Assembly (NCBI GenBank): GCA_035534235.1
Contig: DATLSH010000038.1
Span: 1-57,528, forward strand
Direction: 5' to 3'
Length of the DNA: 57,528 nucleotides
From: Bog-473 sp035534235
Lineage (GTDB): Bacteria > Actinomycetota > Acidimicrobiia > Acidimicrobiales > RAAP-2
Shown: piece by piece, positions 7,150 through 16,302 of the stretch
Layout of the letters: the number at the start of each line of letters is the position of its first letter
Numbering within the stretch: position 1 is the first letter of the stretch
Program-made: the position numbers and the translations under genes
Notes under the pieces: generated by a model
The model's database searches: none
What the model was told of the DNA's origin: nothing
Seen by the model: the letters and a program-made list of their open reading frames with translations, nothing else

Positions 7150-8349
7150 ATGAGCAGCCCGGACATCGCCATCCTGGGCACCGGCATGACCGACATGAGC
7201 CGGCGTGATCTCTCGCCCGAGACCATGGCCTACCAGGCCGTGCACGAGGCATTGGGCGACGCCGGGATCTCCCCGGACGAGCTCGGGCTGGTCATCATGG
7301 GCAACGCCATGGCCGGACGGTTGAGCGACCAGGCCTGCGTGCGCGGCCAGGCCTGGCTCCGCAAGGCGGGACTGGGCGAGGTGGGCATCATCAACGTCGA
7401 CAACTCGTGCGCCGGTGGGAGCTCCGCCCTGCACCTGGCCACCCTGGTGGCTGCGGCGCAGGACCGGCCGGTGTTGGCGCTCGGGGTGGAGAAGATGTGG
7501 ACCGGCAACCGGGCCGAGACGATGGCCGGGATTGAGGACGGCCTGCCATCGGACTACCGGCACGACCTGCACGAGCGCCGCCACGCCGACGACAACCCGG
7601 CCGGGAGCATCCTCATGGGGCTCAACAACTCCTGGGCCCAGCGCATCATGAACGACAGCGGGGCCACGCCCCGACAGATCGCCTCCGCCGCGGTGAAGGC
7701 CTTCGACCACGCCGCGCGCAACCCCCTGGCCCAGTGCCAGCGCACCACCACCATTGAGGAGGTCCTCGAATCGCCCCAGGTGGCCGGGGTGCTCACCCGG
7801 CTCATGTGCAGCTCGTTCACCGACGGGGCCGCTGCAGTCGTAGTCGGAGGGCCGGCGGTGCGGGCACCGGCGTCGGCCCCGCGTATCATCGGGTCGGTGG
7901 CCCGCTCCGGCAACGGCATGCTCGACTACCACGACCGCCTGGCCCAGGCGGCCGCAACCGCCTGGGAGGAGTTCGGCTTCGGTCCCGACGACGTCCAGAT
8001 GATTGAGCTCCACGACGCCACCGCGGCCGAGGAGCTCTACGCGCTCGAGTCGCTCGGCTTCTTCGGGCCGGGCGAAGCCGGGCCGGCGACCGAGGCGGGA
8101 CGGACCGGGGTCGACTCGCCCGGCCTGGTCGTGAACCCCAGCGGTGGGCTGGTCGGGCGGGGGCACCCGCTCGGCGCCACCGGGCTGGCCCAGGTGGTGG
8201 AGCTGGCCGCGCAATTCCGGGGCCGGGCCGGGGATCGCCAGGTGAGCGGCGCTCGCCTGGGGGTGGCCGTGAACACCGGCGGCATCATTGACGGCGATGC
8301 CGGCTTCGTCGGCATTCACGCGGTCCGGGCCGGATCTGGCACCGCGTGA
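7150..8349 (+). CDS. Thiolase family protein (SCP2/lipid-transfer type)
   Basis: A 399-residue thiolase-fold protein. The nucleophilic Cys87 lies in VDNSCAGGSSAL. ELHDATAAEE and GHPLGATGLAQ supply the usual histidines. The C-terminal second-cysteine motif of biosynthetic thiolases is not evident: the region reads NTGGIIDGDAG. That places it with SCP2-type or degradative thiolase-like enzymes, whose reactions include thiolytic cleavage and retro-aldol steps. Its stop overlaps the GTG start of the KAS III gene by 4 bases, so the two condensing-enzyme relatives are co-translated. Confidence is high for family, low for substrate. Confidence 0.88.
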   Translation: MSSPDIAILGTGMTDMSRRDLSPETMAYQAVHEALGDAGISPDELGLVIMGNAMAGRLSDQACVRGQAWLRKAGLGEVGIINVDNSCAGGSSALHLATLVAAAQDRPVLALGVEKMWTGNRAETMAGIEDGLPSDYRHDLHERRHADDNPAGSILMGLNNSWAQRIMNDSGATPRQIASAAVKAFDHAARNPLAQCQRTTTIEEVLESPQVAGVLTRLMCSSFTDGAAAVVVGGPAVRAPASAPRIIGSVARSGNGMLDYHDRLAQAAATAWEEFGFGPDDVQMIELHDATAAEELYALESLGFFGPGEAGPATEAGRTGVDSPGLVVNPSGGLVGRGHPLGATGLAQVVELAAQFRGRAGDRQVSGARLGVAVNTGGIIDGDAGFVGIHAVRAGSGTA

Positions 8350-9272
8350 CGGGCATCCGGATCACGGGTTGGGGCATCGCCCTGCCCGACAAGGTGGTGA
8401 CCAACGACGACCTGGCGCTCACCATCGACACCAGTGACGCCTGGATCGTCGAGCGCACCGGCATCCGCCAGCGCCACATCGGGGGTACGACCTCGGGCCT
8501 GGCCGTCGAGGCCGGACAGGCGGCGCTGGACTGCGCCGGGCGGACGGCCGGGGACATCGCCCATCTGGTGCTGGCCACCACCACGCCCGACGGCATCGTC
8601 CCGGGGACGGCGCCCAGCGTGCAGGACGCGCTGGGTATCAGGGGTGGGGCCTTCGACCTCAACGCAGCCTGCTCCGGCTTCGTCTACGGGCTGGTGGTGG
8701 TGGCCGGCCTGATAGCGGCCGGCTCGGGCCCGATCCTCCTCATCGGCTCGGAGACCCTGTCGAAGATCACCGACATGGAGGACCGCTCCATCGCCATCAT
8801 CGTGGGCGACGGGGCCGGGGCGGTTGTCGTCGAGCCGGTCGAGGGTGCGGGCGGCCTGCTGAGCTGGAACCTGAACTCGGACGGTTCGCTGCGCCATCTG
8901 CTCAAGTGCGAGTTCGGCGGCACCCTCTTCATGGACGGCAAGGAAGTCTTCCGCAAGGCCGTGCGGGTGGTGGTCGAGTCGGCCGAGCGGGCCATGGCCG
9001 ACGCCGGGTTGGTTCCCGACGACATTTCGCTGCTGGTGCCCCATCAGGCCAACCTGCGCATTATTCAGGCCGCCTGCCAGCGGTTGGGCATCCCCGAGGA
9101 GCGAGCGGCCGTGGTCATCGACCGCTACGGCAACACCTCGTCGGCCTCCATCCCCCTGGCCCTGCACGACGCCGTCACCCACGATCGGGTGCACGACGGG
9201 GACAACCTCCTCCTCACCGGGTTCGGTGGGGGCATGACCTGGGCCAGCGCCGTCCTGCGCTGGGGCGGGTGA
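8346..9272 (+). CDS. Beta-ketoacyl-ACP synthase III-like condensing enzyme
   Basis: A 308-residue FabH-like protein with a complete catalytic triad: Cys109 in AACSGF, His232 in PHQAN and Asn262 in GNTSSAS. DTSDAWIVERTGIRQRHI is the standard N-terminal signature. FabH condenses acetyl- or acyl-CoA with malonyl-ACP, but relatives make ketones, head-to-head products or transfer acyl groups. No fab genes are near, and the partners are a thiolase, an LLM oxidoreductase and a nucleotidyltransferase, so a specialised condensation is possible. The start GTG overlaps the thiolase stop, and its stop overlaps the next GTG start. Confidence 0.88.
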   Translation: MTGIRITGWGIALPDKVVTNDDLALTIDTSDAWIVERTGIRQRHIGGTTSGLAVEAGQAALDCAGRTAGDIAHLVLATTTPDGIVPGTAPSVQDALGIRGGAFDLNAACSGFVYGLVVVAGLIAAGSGPILLIGSETLSKITDMEDRSIAIIVGDGAGAVVVEPVEGAGGLLSWNLNSDGSLRHLLKCEFGGTLFMDGKEVFRKAVRVVVESAERAMADAGLVPDDISLLVPHQANLRIIQAACQRLGIPEERAAVVIDRYGNTSSASIPLALHDAVTHDRVHDGDNLLLTGFGGGMTWASAVLRWGG

Positions 9273-10144
9273 GCGCCCGGCGCTCCACCCCCCTTCCGGA
9301 TCCCACCCTGGTGATCCTGGCTGCAGGGCGGGCCCGGCGTTACGGCGGCTGCAAGCCCCTGGCCCCGGTGGGGTCCCACGGTGAGGCCGTCATCGACCTG
9401 GTGGCCAGCGACGCCCTGGCGGCTGGCTTCGCCACCATCGTCCTGGTTCTCGGCCCCGGCACGGGGTCGGCCATCCGCTATCACGTGCAGCACACGTGGC
9501 CCCGCAGCATCGACGTGCGCTTCGCGCTCCAGCCGGCGCCGTTGGGCACCGTCCACGCCGTCCTGTCCGCCTCGGACCACGTGGGCGACGCACCCTACGG
9601 GGTGGGGAACGCCGATGACATTTACGGACAGGCCGGGTGCGCCCTCCTGGCCCGCCACCTCAAGGGCGAAGGGGCGACCAATGCCCTGGTGGGGTACCGC
9701 CTGGCCGACGCCGTGATCGGCCATTCCCCGGTGACCCGGGGCATCTGCCGCCTGTCCGCCGACGGTCGGCTGGAGGGCGTCGATGAGCGGCGCCAGGTCA
9801 CCCCCACCGCCGACGGCGGGTTCGTGTCCGACGACGGGCGCCAGCCGCGGCTGCTCTCCCCCGACTCCCGGGTCTCCATGAACCTGTGGGGCTTCACCCC
9901 CGGCTTCCACCGCACGTTGGGGGAGGCCATGGCCGCGGCTGTCGGCGCCTCGGAGGAGGCCGAGGTCCTCCTGCCCGAGGTGGTCGCCCGGTCCCTCGAC
10001 TCCGAGTCGTTCACCGTGCTGAGTGCCCACGGGCGCTGCATCGGGGTCACCCATCCCGACGACCTCAAGCTGGTGCAATTGGAGCTGGACCGCCAGGTGG
10101 CAGGCGGTGAGCGCCCGGCCAAGCTCTGGGCCGCCGCCGGCTGA
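9269..10144 (+). CDS. NTP transferase domain protein (sugar nucleotidyltransferase-like)
   Basis: A 291-residue Rossmann-type nucleotidyltransferase. The N-terminal LVILAAGRARRYGGCKPLAPVG is the nucleotide-binding signature (G-rich loop plus KPL). FALQPAPLGTVHAVLSA and GVGNADDIYG supply the base- and Mg-binding positions, the latter in place of the more usual GD loop. There is no left-handed beta-helix domain, so it is not GlmU. The sugar or alcohol substrate is unknown. It starts at GTG 9269, inside the last codons of the KAS III gene, and ends the operon. Confidence 0.78.
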   Translation: MSARRSTPLPDPTLVILAAGRARRYGGCKPLAPVGSHGEAVIDLVASDALAAGFATIVLVLGPGTGSAIRYHVQHTWPRSIDVRFALQPAPLGTVHAVLSASDHVGDAPYGVGNADDIYGQAGCALLARHLKGEGATNALVGYRLADAVIGHSPVTRGICRLSADGRLEGVDERRQVTPTADGGFVSDDGRQPRLLSPDSRVSMNLWGFTPGFHRTLGEAMAAAVGASEEAEVLLPEVVARSLDSESFTVLSAHGRCIGVTHPDDLKLVQLELDRQVAGGERPAKLWAAAG

Positions 10145-10368
10145 CCTCGCGGCCGGGCTGACCTGACCCCGGACGCGACGCAACCCCGAGTAACCGATCG
10201 GCCGAAGCCTCCCGTGCTCCTCGGGGCTACGTCTGCGATGAGCCGCTGGCATCGTGCCGGGATCGTGTCGGACAATCCCAACCCGGGCCGGGTCCGGCAA
10301 CTCCAGGGAAGCCACCGTTCCACACCACGGACCATCATCGAACGGACCCTTCCACCCGCTCCGGCCGC

Positions 10369-10486
10369 GAGCCCCTTGCGGGACTCAAAGCCGACCCTCG
10401 ATCCGGCCTTGCGGCTTTCTCTCGGCCACCATCTGTTCCGCCTTACGGCTTCCCTTCCGGCTTCCCGCACTCCCACCTTGCGGCGG
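10369..10486 (-). ncRNA. Candidate structured RNA: string of GNRA-tetraloop hairpins
   Basis: Reading the minus strand, five stem-loops are capped by GNAA loops. The strongest are CCGCC-GCAA-GGTGG (10486-10473) and GAGTCCC-GCAA-GGGGCTC (10386-10369). Weaker ones are GCC-GTAA-GGC (10449-10440), GCC-GCAA-GGC (10415-10406) and one capped by GGAA near 10455. In both strong stems a pair that is G-U on the minus strand would be an A-C mismatch on the plus strand, which favours minus-strand RNA. The segment lies downstream of the vapC gene. No known RNA family was recognised; a repeat-derived element is the alternative. Confidence 0.35.
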
Positions 10487-10560
10487 TCGCTTGGGGTTCG
10501 GCGGGCTTTCGTCTCCGAACTGACGACAGGTTGCGCCTCCCGTCACCGAAGGTCAATGGC

Positions 10561-10627
10561 ATTTCGCGAAATCCCGATGTTCTCCCCACCTTTTCGCCGG
10601 TCATCCCCAAGGTGGGACGAGAACATC
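10561..10627. repeat. Palindrome plus long inverted repeat beside vapC
   Basis: ATTTCGCGAAAT (10561-10572) is a perfect palindrome. It is followed by GATGTTCTCCCCACCTT (10576-10592), which pairs with 10609-10627 across a 16-base loop, with one 2-base bulge. It lies just past the vapC stop and may be a terminator, a small transposable remnant or part of the structured segment further left. Confidence 0.5.
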
Positions 10628-10654
10628 CCCAACTCTTCCCCATGCCGGGCCGTG

Positions 10655-11089
10655 TCACCCGGTGGCGCTGGTGAGGTCAGCCAACGCGAAGCCCAGGGTC
10701 AACGCGGCCGATTGCAGCTGGTGATCACTGGTGGCGAGCACCAGATCCGGGCCCGCCATCACCTCGGCCGAGGCCAGGTGGACGGCGTCGTAGCCACGCA
10801 GACTCAGGGTCTCAGCCAGTTCACCCGCCCGGCTCACCAGGTCGGGCGTGACCTCGACGTGGACCAACCTCGTCATCAACGGCCTGAGACCACGGACCGC
10901 ACCTCGAAGCATCGATTGATCGAGACGACCGGCCCGCCAGGCCGCGGCGAGAGCGGCTCGCGCTTCCACGTAGGCCAGTCGGGATGAGACCACCCGATCG
11001 GCCTCGTGCCACAAGCCGGTAGTGGCTCGTGTGGTTTCCTCCGCCACGACCATCGGCACCAGTGCCGACGTGTCGAAGTAGACGTTCAA
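10655..11089 (-). CDS. PIN-domain toxin, VapC family
   Basis: A 144-residue PIN-domain ribonuclease. The acidic active-site set is present: Asp6 (YFDTSAL), Glu42 (AYVEARAAL), Asp101 (GYDAVHLASA) and Asp122 (ATSDHQL). VapC toxins cleave tRNA or rRNA and are held inactive by their antitoxin. The start overlaps the antitoxin stop by 4 bases (ATGA), giving the standard antitoxin-first operon. Nothing suggests inactivation. The target RNA cannot be predicted from sequence. Confidence 0.9.
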   Translation of the reverse strand: MNVYFDTSALVPMVVAEETTRATTGLWHEADRVVSSRLAYVEARAALAAAWRAGRLDQSMLRGAVRGLRPLMTRLVHVEVTPDLVSRAGELAETLSLRGYDAVHLASAEVMAGPDLVLATSDHQLQSAALTLGFALADLTSATG

Positions 11090-11361
11090 CGGCGCTGTTC
11101 GGCCACGAGATCGCTCACGGGCCCGTAGCCCTTCACGGGCCGGGGTAGGGCCCTCGCTGTCGGGTCGGCCGCCGGCGTCACGCGACCTTCAGCGATGAGC
11201 CGGTCAATGGTCCGGCCGCCGGCCATGGGGACGAGACGGGCCACGGCGGTGCCCCGGTCGGTGACCACCACTTCGCCGCCGGCCCGCACCAGTTCGAGAT
11301 AGTCACTCAGGTGATTCCGAAGCTCTCGGATTCCCACATCCATACCACTAAGCGTACACAT
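11086..11361 (-). CDS. Phd/YefM-type antitoxin of the VapBC pair
   Basis: A 91-residue antitoxin whose N-terminal DNA-binding domain reads MDVGIRELRNHLSDYLELV, with GGEVVVTDRGTAVARLVPM as the second strand-helix unit typical of Phd/YefM. The C-terminal tail after about residue 55 is the toxin-neutralising part. ATG 11361 is chosen because GGAGG (11370-11366) sits 4 bases before it; ATG 11343 is nearer the conserved domain but has no such site, and ATG 11382 is further out. Direct repeats around the start suggest autoregulation. Confidence 0.85.
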   Translation of the reverse strand: MCTLSGMDVGIRELRNHLSDYLELVRAGGEVVVTDRGTAVARLVPMAGGRTIDRLIAEGRVTPAADPTARALPRPVKGYGPVSDLVAEQRR

Positions 11362-11383
11362 CTTGCCTCCATATGCGTACACA
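11352..11383 (-). promoter_or_regulatory. Probable antitoxin operator: paired TGTGTACGC repeats
   Basis: On the minus strand TGTGTACGC occurs at 11383-11375 and again at 11360-11352, 23 bases apart (about two helical turns). The two copies flank the ribosome-binding site and the second covers the start codon, as expected for autorepression by a Phd-type antitoxin. Confidence 0.5.
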
Positions 11384-11456
11384 GACGCCCCGTCACGGGA
11401 AGGAACGGTCGCATTGTCCGCAACGAGTGGCGCCTAAGCCGGCCGCTCCGGGCCGC

Positions 11457-12242
11457 TCAGAGCGGGGTGACGTAGGCCCCCGTGATCCCCCCGTCGACCA
11501 GGAAGGTCGACGCCGTGATGAACGACGAGTCGTCGGAGGCCAGGAACGCCGCCGCCGCCGCGATCTCGCTGGCCTCGCCGAAGCGGCCCATGGGGATGTG
11601 CACCAGGCGCCGGGCCGCCCGCTCAGGGTCCTTGGCGAAGAGCTCCTGCAGGAGCGGGGTGTTCACCGGGCCGGGGCACAGGGCGTTGACCCGCACTCCC
11701 TGGCGGGCGAACTGCACCCCCAGCTCGCGCGACATGGCCAGGACGCCACCCTTGCTGGCCGTGTAGCTGATCTGGCTGGTCGCCGCCCCCATCAGGGCCA
11801 CGAAGGAGGCCGTGTTGATAATAGAGCCGCCGCCCCGGGCCAGCAGGTGGGGCAGGCCGTACTTGCAGCACAGGTAGACCGAGGTGAGGTTGACCAGCTG
11901 CACCCGGTCCCAGGCGTCCCGCTCGGTCTCCAGGATGGAGTCGTCGTCGGGCGGGCTGATGCCGGCGTTGTTGCAGCAGATGTCGATGCCGCCGAAGCGG
12001 GCGGCCACCGCCTCGTACAGGGCCTCGACTTCGGTGGCGGAGGTGACGTCGGTCCGCACGAACATGCCGTCGATCGATGCCGCCAGCGCCGTCCCGGCCG
12101 CCTCGTCCAGATCGACCACCGCCACCCGGGCTCCCTCGGCGGCGAAGCGCTCGCACATGGCCCGCCCGATGCCACCGGTCCCCCCGGTGACCACGGCCAC
12201 CTTGTCGACCAGGCGGTGGGCGTAGGGGATGCTCTCGCTCAT
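11457..12242 (-). CDS. SDR family oxidoreductase
   Basis: A 261-residue classical short-chain dehydrogenase/reductase. VVTGGTGGIGRAM is the nucleotide-binding loop, CCNNAGIS the NAG motif, and YTASKGG carries the catalytic Tyr and Lys after NTASF. VDLDEA at the end of strand 2 has an acidic residue, which favours NAD(H). Substrate unknown. ATG 12242 has AGAGGAGAG just upstream; longer forms run into the aldehyde dehydrogenase gene. It lies 16 bases after that gene on the same strand, so the pair may oxidise an alcohol and then its aldehyde. That pathway is inference. Confidence 0.88.
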   Translation of the reverse strand: MSESIPYAHRLVDKVAVVTGGTGGIGRAMCERFAAEGARVAVVDLDEAAGTALAASIDGMFVRTDVTSATEVEALYEAVAARFGGIDICCNNAGISPPDDDSILETERDAWDRVQLVNLTSVYLCCKYGLPHLLARGGGSIINTASFVALMGAATSQISYTASKGGVLAMSRELGVQFARQGVRVNALCPGPVNTPLLQELFAKDPERAARRLVHIPMGRFGEASEIAAAAAFLASDDSSFITASTFLVDGGITGAYVTPL

Positions 12243-12258
12243 GGCTCTCCTCTGTGGG

Positions 12259-13641
<1,383 letters not shown>

Positions 13642-13680
13642 GGGCTCCCTGACGCCCCAACCCGCCCCCGGGGCCGCCGG

Positions 13681-13686
13681 TACAGT
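13681..13686 (+). promoter_or_regulatory. Probable -10 box of the acyl-CoA synthetase gene
   Basis: TACAGT lies 7 bases before GTG 13694, indicating a leaderless transcript and fixing the start downstream of an in-frame ATG at 13640 that sits over the divergent gene's start. Confidence 0.55.
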
Positions 13687-13693
13687 GCGCACC

Positions 13694-15400
13694 GTGGCCG
13701 AGAGCGAAAGCGAGACCGAGACCGTCCAGTTCAACCTGACCAAGGTCTTCGACACCCTCGTCGAGACGCTGGCCGACCGGGAGTGCATCGTCTGGCGTGA
13801 CCTCCGCCTCAGCTACGCCGAGGTGGCGGACCGCGCCAAGCGTCTGTCCTCCTACCTGCACCGCCAGGGCCTGGGGGTGCACACGGAGCGGGCCGGGCTC
13901 CTCGGTCATGAGTCGGGCCAGGACCACGTGGCCCTGGCCCTCTACAACGGGAACGAGTACCTGGAGGCAATGCTGGGGTCCTATAGAGCACGGGCGGCCC
14001 CCTTCAACGTCAACTACCGCTACGTGGGCGACGAGCTGCGCTACCTGTTCAACGACGCCGGGGCGCGGGCGCTCATCTTCCACGGCTCCCTGGCCCCCAC
14101 TCTGGCCGAGGTGCTGCCCACCTTGGACTCGCCGCCCCAGGTGCTGCTCCAGGTGGCCGACGAATCGGGCCACGCCCTCCTCTCCGGGGCGGTCGACTAC
14201 GAGGAGGCATTGTCCGCATCCTCGCCGGCCGGCGCACCGGTCGAGCCCTCCCCCGACGACCTCTACATCCTCTACACCGGGGGTACCACCGGCATGCCCA
14301 AGGGCGTGCTGTGGCGCCAGCACGACATCTTCATGGCCGCCATGGGGGGCCGCAAGGTGGGCACCTGGGAGATCGTGACGAGCTACGAGGGCATCACCGA
14401 ACGCATGGCCGAGAGCTTCCCGTTGAAGCTGATGCTGCTCCCTCCGCTCATGCACGGCGCCGCCCAGTGGGCCGCCTTCATGCTCATGGCCCAGGGCGCC
14501 ACCCTCGTCTTCCCCGACGACACGCGCCGGGTGGACCCTGACGACGTGTGGCGCACCGTGGAGCGGGAGAAGGTCAACACCATGACCATCGTGGGCGACG
14601 CCGTGCTGCGGCCCCTGGTCATGCAGCTCGACAAGGCCACCTATGACACTTCGTCATTCTTCGCCGTGGGCAACGGTGGGGCCGCGCTCACCCCGGCCGT
14701 GCGTGAGCTGGCGATGGCCCGGCTGCCCAACTTGTTGATCTCCGATTCGGGCGGGTCCTCGGAAACCGGGGCCCAGATGTTCGTGGTGCGCGGTGACGAC
14801 AACGCGGCGGGCAACTTCCTGCCGGGGCCGGGAACGGTGGTGGTCGACGAGGCGCTCACCAGGGTCCTGCCGCCGGGGCACGAGGGCAACGGGTGGCTGG
14901 CCCAGACGGGGTGCATCCCGCTGGGGTACCTGGGGGACGCCGACAAGACGGCCCGCACCTTCCCGGTGATCGACGGCGTCCGCTACTCCATCCCCGGCGA
15001 CCGGGCCCGTCACCTGGCCGACAGCCAGATCGAGCTGCTGGGGCGCGACTCGGTGACCGTGAACTCGGGCGGCGAGAAGATCTTCGTGGAGGAGGTGGAG
15101 CGGGCCATCGCCGGGCATGCGGCCGTGGCCGACGTCGTCGTCGTGGGCCGGCCGAGCGAGCGCTGGGGCCAGGAGGTGGTGGCCGTGGTGCAACTGGCCG
15201 ACGGGCCGGAGGGGGCGGGGACGACGGCGCAGTCGATCATCGCCCATGCCTCGGGCCACATCGCCCGCTACAAGCTGCCCAAGGAGGTCGTCTTCGTGCC
15301 GGCGGTGCAGCGCTCGCCCTCGGGCAAGGCCGACTACCGCTGGGCGGCGGGGCAGGCGGCCGGCGGTACGGCGGGGCAGGCGGCCAGCGGGAAAGCCTGA
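13694..15400 (+). CDS. Acyl-CoA synthetase (FadD/ANL superfamily)
   Basis: A 568-residue adenylate-forming ligase that activates a fatty or aromatic acid to its CoA thioester. YILYTGGTTGMPKGVLWR is the P-loop. SDSGGSSETG is the ANL A5-like motif, YSIPGDRA contains the A7-like Asp, NSGGEKIFVEEVE is the hinge, and SPSGKADYRWA carries the C-terminal catalytic Lys. After this normal end there is an extra Gly/Ala/Gln tail (GQAAGGTAGQAASGKA) that looks like a linker. The stop TGA (15398-15400) is followed in the same frame, with no start codon, by a GNAT domain; see the findings. Confidence 0.92.
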   Translation: MAESESETETVQFNLTKVFDTLVETLADRECIVWRDLRLSYAEVADRAKRLSSYLHRQGLGVHTERAGLLGHESGQDHVALALYNGNEYLEAMLGSYRARAAPFNVNYRYVGDELRYLFNDAGARALIFHGSLAPTLAEVLPTLDSPPQVLLQVADESGHALLSGAVDYEEALSASSPAGAPVEPSPDDLYILYTGGTTGMPKGVLWRQHDIFMAAMGGRKVGTWEIVTSYEGITERMAESFPLKLMLLPPLMHGAAQWAAFMLMAQGATLVFPDDTRRVDPDDVWRTVEREKVNTMTIVGDAVLRPLVMQLDKATYDTSSFFAVGNGGAALTPAVRELAMARLPNLLISDSGGSSETGAQMFVVRGDDNAAGNFLPGPGTVVVDEALTRVLPPGHEGNGWLAQTGCIPLGYLGDADKTARTFPVIDGVRYSIPGDRARHLADSQIELLGRDSVTVNSGGEKIFVEEVERAIAGHAAVADVVVVGRPSERWGQEVVAVVQLADGPEGAGTTAQSIIAHASGHIARYKLPKEVVFVPAVQRSPSGKADYRWAAGQAAGGTAGQAASGKA

Positions 15401-15967
15401 GCGACGACCACCCTCTCGACCGCCCGCCTCATCCTCCGTCCCTTCACGGAGTCCGACCTGGGCCCGTTCGCCGCACTGAACGCCCACCCCCGGGTGGTCG
15501 CGTCCCTGGGCTCGTCGCCCACCCGGGCCGAGAGCGACGCCCTGGTGGAGAGGTACTCGGCCGAGCTGCGCGTCGAAGGGTGGGGGCTGTGGGCCGTCGA
15601 GGTGGTGGGCGGCGCGCCCTTCGTCGGCCTGGTGGGCCTGCACCGGGTCAGCGCGGCGTTGCCCTGCGCCCCGACCGTCGAGGTCGGGTGGCGGTTGAGC
15701 CCGGAACACTGGGGCCACGGCTATGCCGCCGAGGCGGGGGCGGCGGCATTGCGGTTCGGCTTCACGGCGGGCGCCCTGGGCGAGATCGTCGCTTTCACCG
15801 CTGCCTCCAATCTGCGCTCCCAGGCGGTGATGGGGCGCATCGGCATGTTGCGGGATCCGGGCGCCGACTTCGACCATCCCTCGGTTCCCGAGGGCAGCCC
15901 GCTGCGGCGCCATGTGCTCTACCGGGCCGGGCCTGGCGCACCAGACTCCCCGTCAACTCCTTGGTAG
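15401..15967 (+). CDS. GNAT acetyltransferase (RimJ/RimL type), start codon not evident
   Basis: About 189 residues with homology to RimJ/RimL N-acetyltransferases: TARLILRPFTESDLGPFAALN, VEVGWRLSPEHWGHGYAAEAG (acetyl-CoA loop) and FTAASNLRSQAVMGRIGM. The reading frame is the same as that of the acyl-CoA synthetase and begins right after its TGA. Codons from 15401 read GCG ACG ACC ACC CTC TCG ACC, so the place where a start is expected holds GCG. The first ordinary start codon is GTG 15494, which would drop the first strand and helix of the fold. Options are a rare start codon, stop readthrough, a lost start or a sequence error. Confidence 0.65.
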   Translation, partial: ATTTLSTARLILRPFTESDLGPFAALNAHPRVVASLGSSPTRAESDALVERYSAELRVEGWGLWAVEVVGGAPFVGLVGLHRVSAALPCAPTVEVGWRLSPEHWGHGYAAEAGAAALRFGFTAGALGEIVAFTAASNLRSQAVMGRIGMLRDPGADFDHPSVPEGSPLRRHVLYRAGPGAPDSPSTPW

Positions 15968-15985
15968 CTGCCGCCTCAAGAGGAT

Positions 15986-16302
15986 CTACTCTGCACCAAG
16001 GCGCCGTACTCGGATGCGATCATTCATGAACACGACGATGCCCCTGCGTCGAGGTCATCGGCAATCCCGACCAGGTTGGAAAAGATCAGCGAAGCCTGTA
16101 TTCCGGCTCCGCCTGTCCATCCCCGCATGAGAATGAGGCTCGGAACCATCGTTTCTTTCTTGACGAGCAACTCGCCGAAATCCGCATCGGCGTCAGGTCT
16201 CCCTTGCAACCCAGGGTCCAGGGCATGAACGGAATCGTGGCCTGCCTCAGTCAGTCGTACGGCAAGCCCTGGTGACAGGCACTCGTCGACCAGGAATTTC
16301 AC
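15986..16302 (-). pseudogene. DUF5615 PIN-like toxin, internally deleted and frameshifted
   Basis: The N-terminus MKFLVDECLSPGLAVRLTEA is a clear DUF5615 PIN-like start. After GLQGRPDAD the sequence jumps to ADFGELLV, so about 20 residues that normally hold VLVTADT and a catalytic Asp are missing. The frame then ends as DLDAGASSCS at 16024. A one-base shift at the C-run near 16041-16044 restores IVVFMNDRIRVRRLGAE, the usual family C-terminus, with TAG at 15986. The gene therefore carries both a deletion and a frameshift and is probably inactive. It overlaps the stop of the DUF433 gene by 4 bases. Confidence 0.75.

Larger units (their letters stand above)
10145..10654. other. 510-base gene-free region
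   Basis: No open frame here shows a recognisable protein family. The stretch holds five CCGNAAGG octamers on the minus strand (10369-10486), a 12-base palindrome and a long inverted repeat (10561-10627), each listed separately. It separates the nucleotidyltransferase gene from the convergent VapBC operon. Confidence 0.6.

Noticed and set aside
15398..15400. TGA as a selenocysteine codon
   Set aside because: No selenoprotein family fits, no SECIS-like hairpin was recognised after it, and no sel genes are in the window.
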